A stretch of 64,000 bases of DNA from the NCBI RefSeq assembly GCF_014805625.2, contig NW_023998415.1, forward strand, positions 49,076,461 through 49,140,460, written 5' to 3'. The notes beneath the pieces are model-generated. The model was not told where the DNA came from. It did no database searches and saw only the letters and a program-made list of their open reading frames with translations. Within the stretch, counting starts at the first letter, position 1. Every line of letters begins with the position of its first letter. Source of the stretch: Glossina fuscipes. Taxonomy: Eukaryota > Arthropoda > Insecta > Diptera > Glossinidae. The position numbers were made by a program, and so were the translations under genes. Positions 60,735 through 64,000 of the stretch are shown here, piece by piece.

Positions 60735-61288
60735 TATATTTGTGGGAAAGCTATACTGTGTGTGTGCCTGTGTGTGTGTGTGTGTGTGGTTCTTATGTGT
60801 GATTAATGATGGCCAGTATTTCATTTTTTTTTCCTTTTTCTGCACAATGCATAATTATAGCTCGGCACAGAAAAAAAAAAAAAAAACAGAAAAAAAAGCA
60901 AAAAAGGAAGCATTGAATATAAAAAGAAGGTTAACTGCGTTGTTTTTACCCTGGATTTTAAGTGCAAGTGTAGAAAAAAGAAGTCTGGAAGTTAAATTTT
61001 AATTTCCGTTATGCGTTGGCTATGGATATTACTTATAACACCAATGCCGAATTTTGAAATGCTTTTAGGTAAAGTTTTGTTTTTAAAGTTAAAAGCCCTG
61101 CGCGGAAGTTGTCTTTATGTCATAAGTTCAAAATTATTTTAGTAAATATGCGGAGGAACTGAAACAGATATCAAGAACAAGCAAAGCAGAGAGAGATTTT
61201 GCATCTGCTTAAAAGCAACCGGATATTAATTTTTTAACTTTAAAATTTGTTTTTCACTGCAACATTATTTAACGAGTCTAGAATTATT

Positions 61289-61348
<60 letters not shown>

Positions 61349-64000
61349 TTTTTTGTTTTTTTATAATAAGCAATCAATTAAGAAATTTGCTCCCAACAAT
61401 TTAGGCTTTTTGCCGCCTCAGAATTGTGTTTATTAAATCAGTAAAGATTGTATTCCAGAGATAGCATGAAATCCGATATCGTAATCTCAATCGATATACT
61501 TACGTATGGTTTTCTTCTGATTAGGCTCTTACGAACCACCCTTTCGTTGATATCATGCGAAGCGTGGTCTTTTTTTGTTTCGAACTGGTGCTTCTTACAT
61601 TCCGTCTTCAAAAAGCCATGAAATATTTTTCATTTTCTACTTCCGCTTCTAACCAGGTTCTCACCAGTATATTATGTCGATGTACGATAATTGTCGTCTA
61701 TGTGTCGTTTTCTCGCTTGCAAATTTATAAAACGTGTCGAGTTGCATTAAGTGCAAGATGAGACAACACATACTTATCGAGAAATATTGTTGTGATCTTA
61801 ACAATAGTCTGGTGATCTAGACTAGAAAAATGCGTCTTTAAAGCGTAGGATTAAAGCATAGACTCAATTTGGATCTGTAACTGTATACATCCGTCTTCAA
61901 CTCTTAATTAGGCAAAGCATTCAAGTTAATTACGCAACAGCGATACGTAGGGATGGTGAGTTGATCGAGTATTTTTATTTCAAATTGTATTCCAATCGTC
62001 TGCCTTTCAATCATCAAACTCTTTTTCGTAACTATTTGTCTATTAATTATATAACCAGTATCCTTTCAGATGTCATTATTTGCTACATGCTAGTTTGAAG
62101 ATTTTGGTTTGACGATCATGAGCTGATAATTACCAAGCAAATTAAATGTAATGAACTATATATATATATATATATATATTTCTTCATATATATTTTTTCA
62201 GTTTAATTACAGCCTTCATTTACTTCTTTATAATTATAGTAAAAACAGACAAAAAAAAATCAAATGACAAGAAGTCATTTGAGTTTTTCTTACGCGTTAA
62301 TCCCTTGCTAAGGCATTTCAAGTATGTGTATGTATGCTTGCGTTGGTATCATTTCATTTATGTTTTGCAGCGAGCGAGCATCGCTGCTATTACCAGTTAC
62401 GACGAAGCGAATATCTTTTGCATTGTTGTTCCCTTGTCCTCTGGGGAAAAACACAAAATCCCGAAAGAATTGAAATGTTATATGTGTATGTAAGCACTTT
62501 TGGTTTCCATTTAATATAAAAGTGAAGATGATTACGACTTCAGCTGATGTTGTTCACGAAAAACAAAGCAGTTGGCAGTACGTAAAACATATATAAAAGA
62601 ATTGTGCTCGCTTTTCAATGAAGCATTGATTCTTACTCTCTCAAACCCATAGATTTTAATCACAAAATAAATTTCATGTATAGTGAATGTATTAGTTAGT
62701 TGTTCAGCCGCTTGTCTTGTACTGCCTATCCGCAATCGAATGTTAGCGGCCATGCGATTTGAATGAATGAATAAATAAATATCAAATTCCAAAGCGAAGA
62801 TTTAACTGAGTCAGGCAAAGGTTATGATTAAATGATTTATCTACGAAATTTTAATTAATTAAAGGCTTAAGTATCCATATATAAATAATTAAGTAAGGTA
62901 GGAAAGAAAAATATGTAAACGTCTAGATCAAAACCGCACTCACAGCCAGCCGCTATGAAGCAAACTGTGAGTATGTCACATTTTGACGAACGTGTTCGAT
63001 CATGTTGTACCTTATCATCAGCGATATATATTGGGAGGAGTAGTAGCGATAAGTAGGAAAAGGATTGAAATTAAACGAATTGAGCTTAAGTCGAGAGAAT
63101 TAAGTAAATGCTGGTCAGACTTCACGGCCATTGGGCGCTTCACAATTAACAAAGAACACAAAGTAGGAAAATCAAGTAACGTTCGGTATAGAAGTGACAT
63201 TTTTTTAGAATTTATAGGTTCCTGTCGGGTTAGTTAAGAGAGTAGCGGGGCTGAGGATGGTGCAGACCCTCAGGCAGAATTAAGATTGAACGAGAGCTTG
63301 AGAAAGTTATCTCTAAGATCTTATTGTTGTGACTGTCACTACGTTGGGAAAGGCAGAAAAGTTCAAAAATTTCTTCGAGAAATGACGAGATAATCAAATG
63401 AGAACCAGAATATTTCTGTCTATATCTTCATTCGATCGCCAAGAAAGGTGTGATGAATTAATCAAGCACAATTGTAACATCTGGCGATTTCAGGCTTCCC
63501 GCCATCTCACAAATAGGAGAAGCATGGTCTTTATAAAGACTAATGTCTCAAGTGGAAGAAATGAAAAAAGATATTATTTTGAAAACATTGCCATGGCCGA
63601 AATCTAGATGAAAAGCAATAACTTGGACATGCAAAGTACCTGGAAATTCTACATAATGCGTCTAACGCTTTAGCGTTTACGTTTTTTGCAAGCAATCAGT
63701 AGTTACAGTGCAATGGGATCGCAATTATGATTTCTTGAATGAGAGGGACAAACATGAGTGAACGGTCACGTATGGGTTATTTATTCTTACTTATGTATAT
63801 ATTTGATAAATCTGATGTAATCTCCTACACGATGATGATTATGACTGCTTAGTGTATCATTATTATCAAACACGAAATAATTTGGTTAACTAAATGGAAA
63901 AGTATGTGCATTTTTTTTGCTTATATATTGTTGTGATTGGAATTTTTCTAAAGCTTTGAATTTCTTTTGTGTTAATTTGGCTTATGCTTTTTATGTACAT
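60735..64000. other. Non-coding DNA, no gene recognised
   Basis: (TG)n at about 60770-60789, A16 near 60870, (AG)28 at 61289-61345, and (TA)n at 62157-62180. Two plus-strand open frames (62983-63237 and 63398-63607) have no motif and no visible splice context. Confidence 0.45.
61289..61345 (+). repeat. (AG)28 microsatellite
   Basis: About 56 bp of uninterrupted AG, purine-pure on the plus strand. Confidence 0.96.

Noticed and set aside
60568..61002. 144-codon open frame
   Set aside because: It runs through the TG/TATG array and the N gap into an A run; the length comes from simple sequence.
62983..63607. Two plus-strand open frames as exons of a host gene
   Set aside because: No motif, no convincing splice sites joining them, and composition is like the surroundings.

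Overview
This 64 kb window is AT-rich eukaryotic DNA that looks intergenic or intronic. It most probably comes from a higher fly (Diptera, Brachycera). The evidence is: dense (TA)n, (TG)n, (TC)n and poly(A/T) tracts; repeats whose core joins a TA-rich stretch to a GTCY-rich stretch (the layout described for dipteran mini-me elements); jockey-type LINE relics; and mariner-type transposase relics. The genus cannot be told from the sequence; tephritid-like or tsetse-like genomes are both possible. I found no intact protein-coding gene, rRNA, convincing tRNA, CRISPR array or prokaryotic gene. No open frame above 60 codons looks like a host protein.

What can be supported is a layered graveyard of mobile elements. 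(1) Two related families of roughly 0.3-1.3 kb non-coding interspersed repeats share a TA/GTCY core. Family 1 has ends of the type TACCCTACACCAC (5780, 7020, 15805, 17919, 31300, 50705). Family 2 has ends of the type TACCCATCACC (632, 22294, 38215, 47272, 52290, 55265). The copy at 17919-19150 has perfect 16-bp terminal inverted repeats. (2) Four 5'-truncated jockey-like LINE relics lie at 1741-2140, 10561-11445 (minus), 35590-36288 and 48578-49607. (3) Two mariner-type transposase relics are present: one at 45420-45900, and one on the minus strand at 34820-36450 that is split by the LINE at 35590. (4) Two MITEs are present. One (23011-23467) is a piggyBac-type element with TTAA duplications and a repeated GC-rich palindrome, nested inside a family 2 repeat. 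The other (26101-26289) has termini containing a GGACTATAAG-type motif.

Local tandem repeats complete the picture: a five-unit minisatellite at 2524-2836 built from the GTCY core, a fresh 44-bp duplication at 9965, a 130-bp diverged duplication at 25670, and many microsatellites. One microsatellite (60614-60734) contains a 10-base assembly gap. The long stretches between these features show nothing I can name. No genes here act together; the window's history is one of nested insertion and decay.
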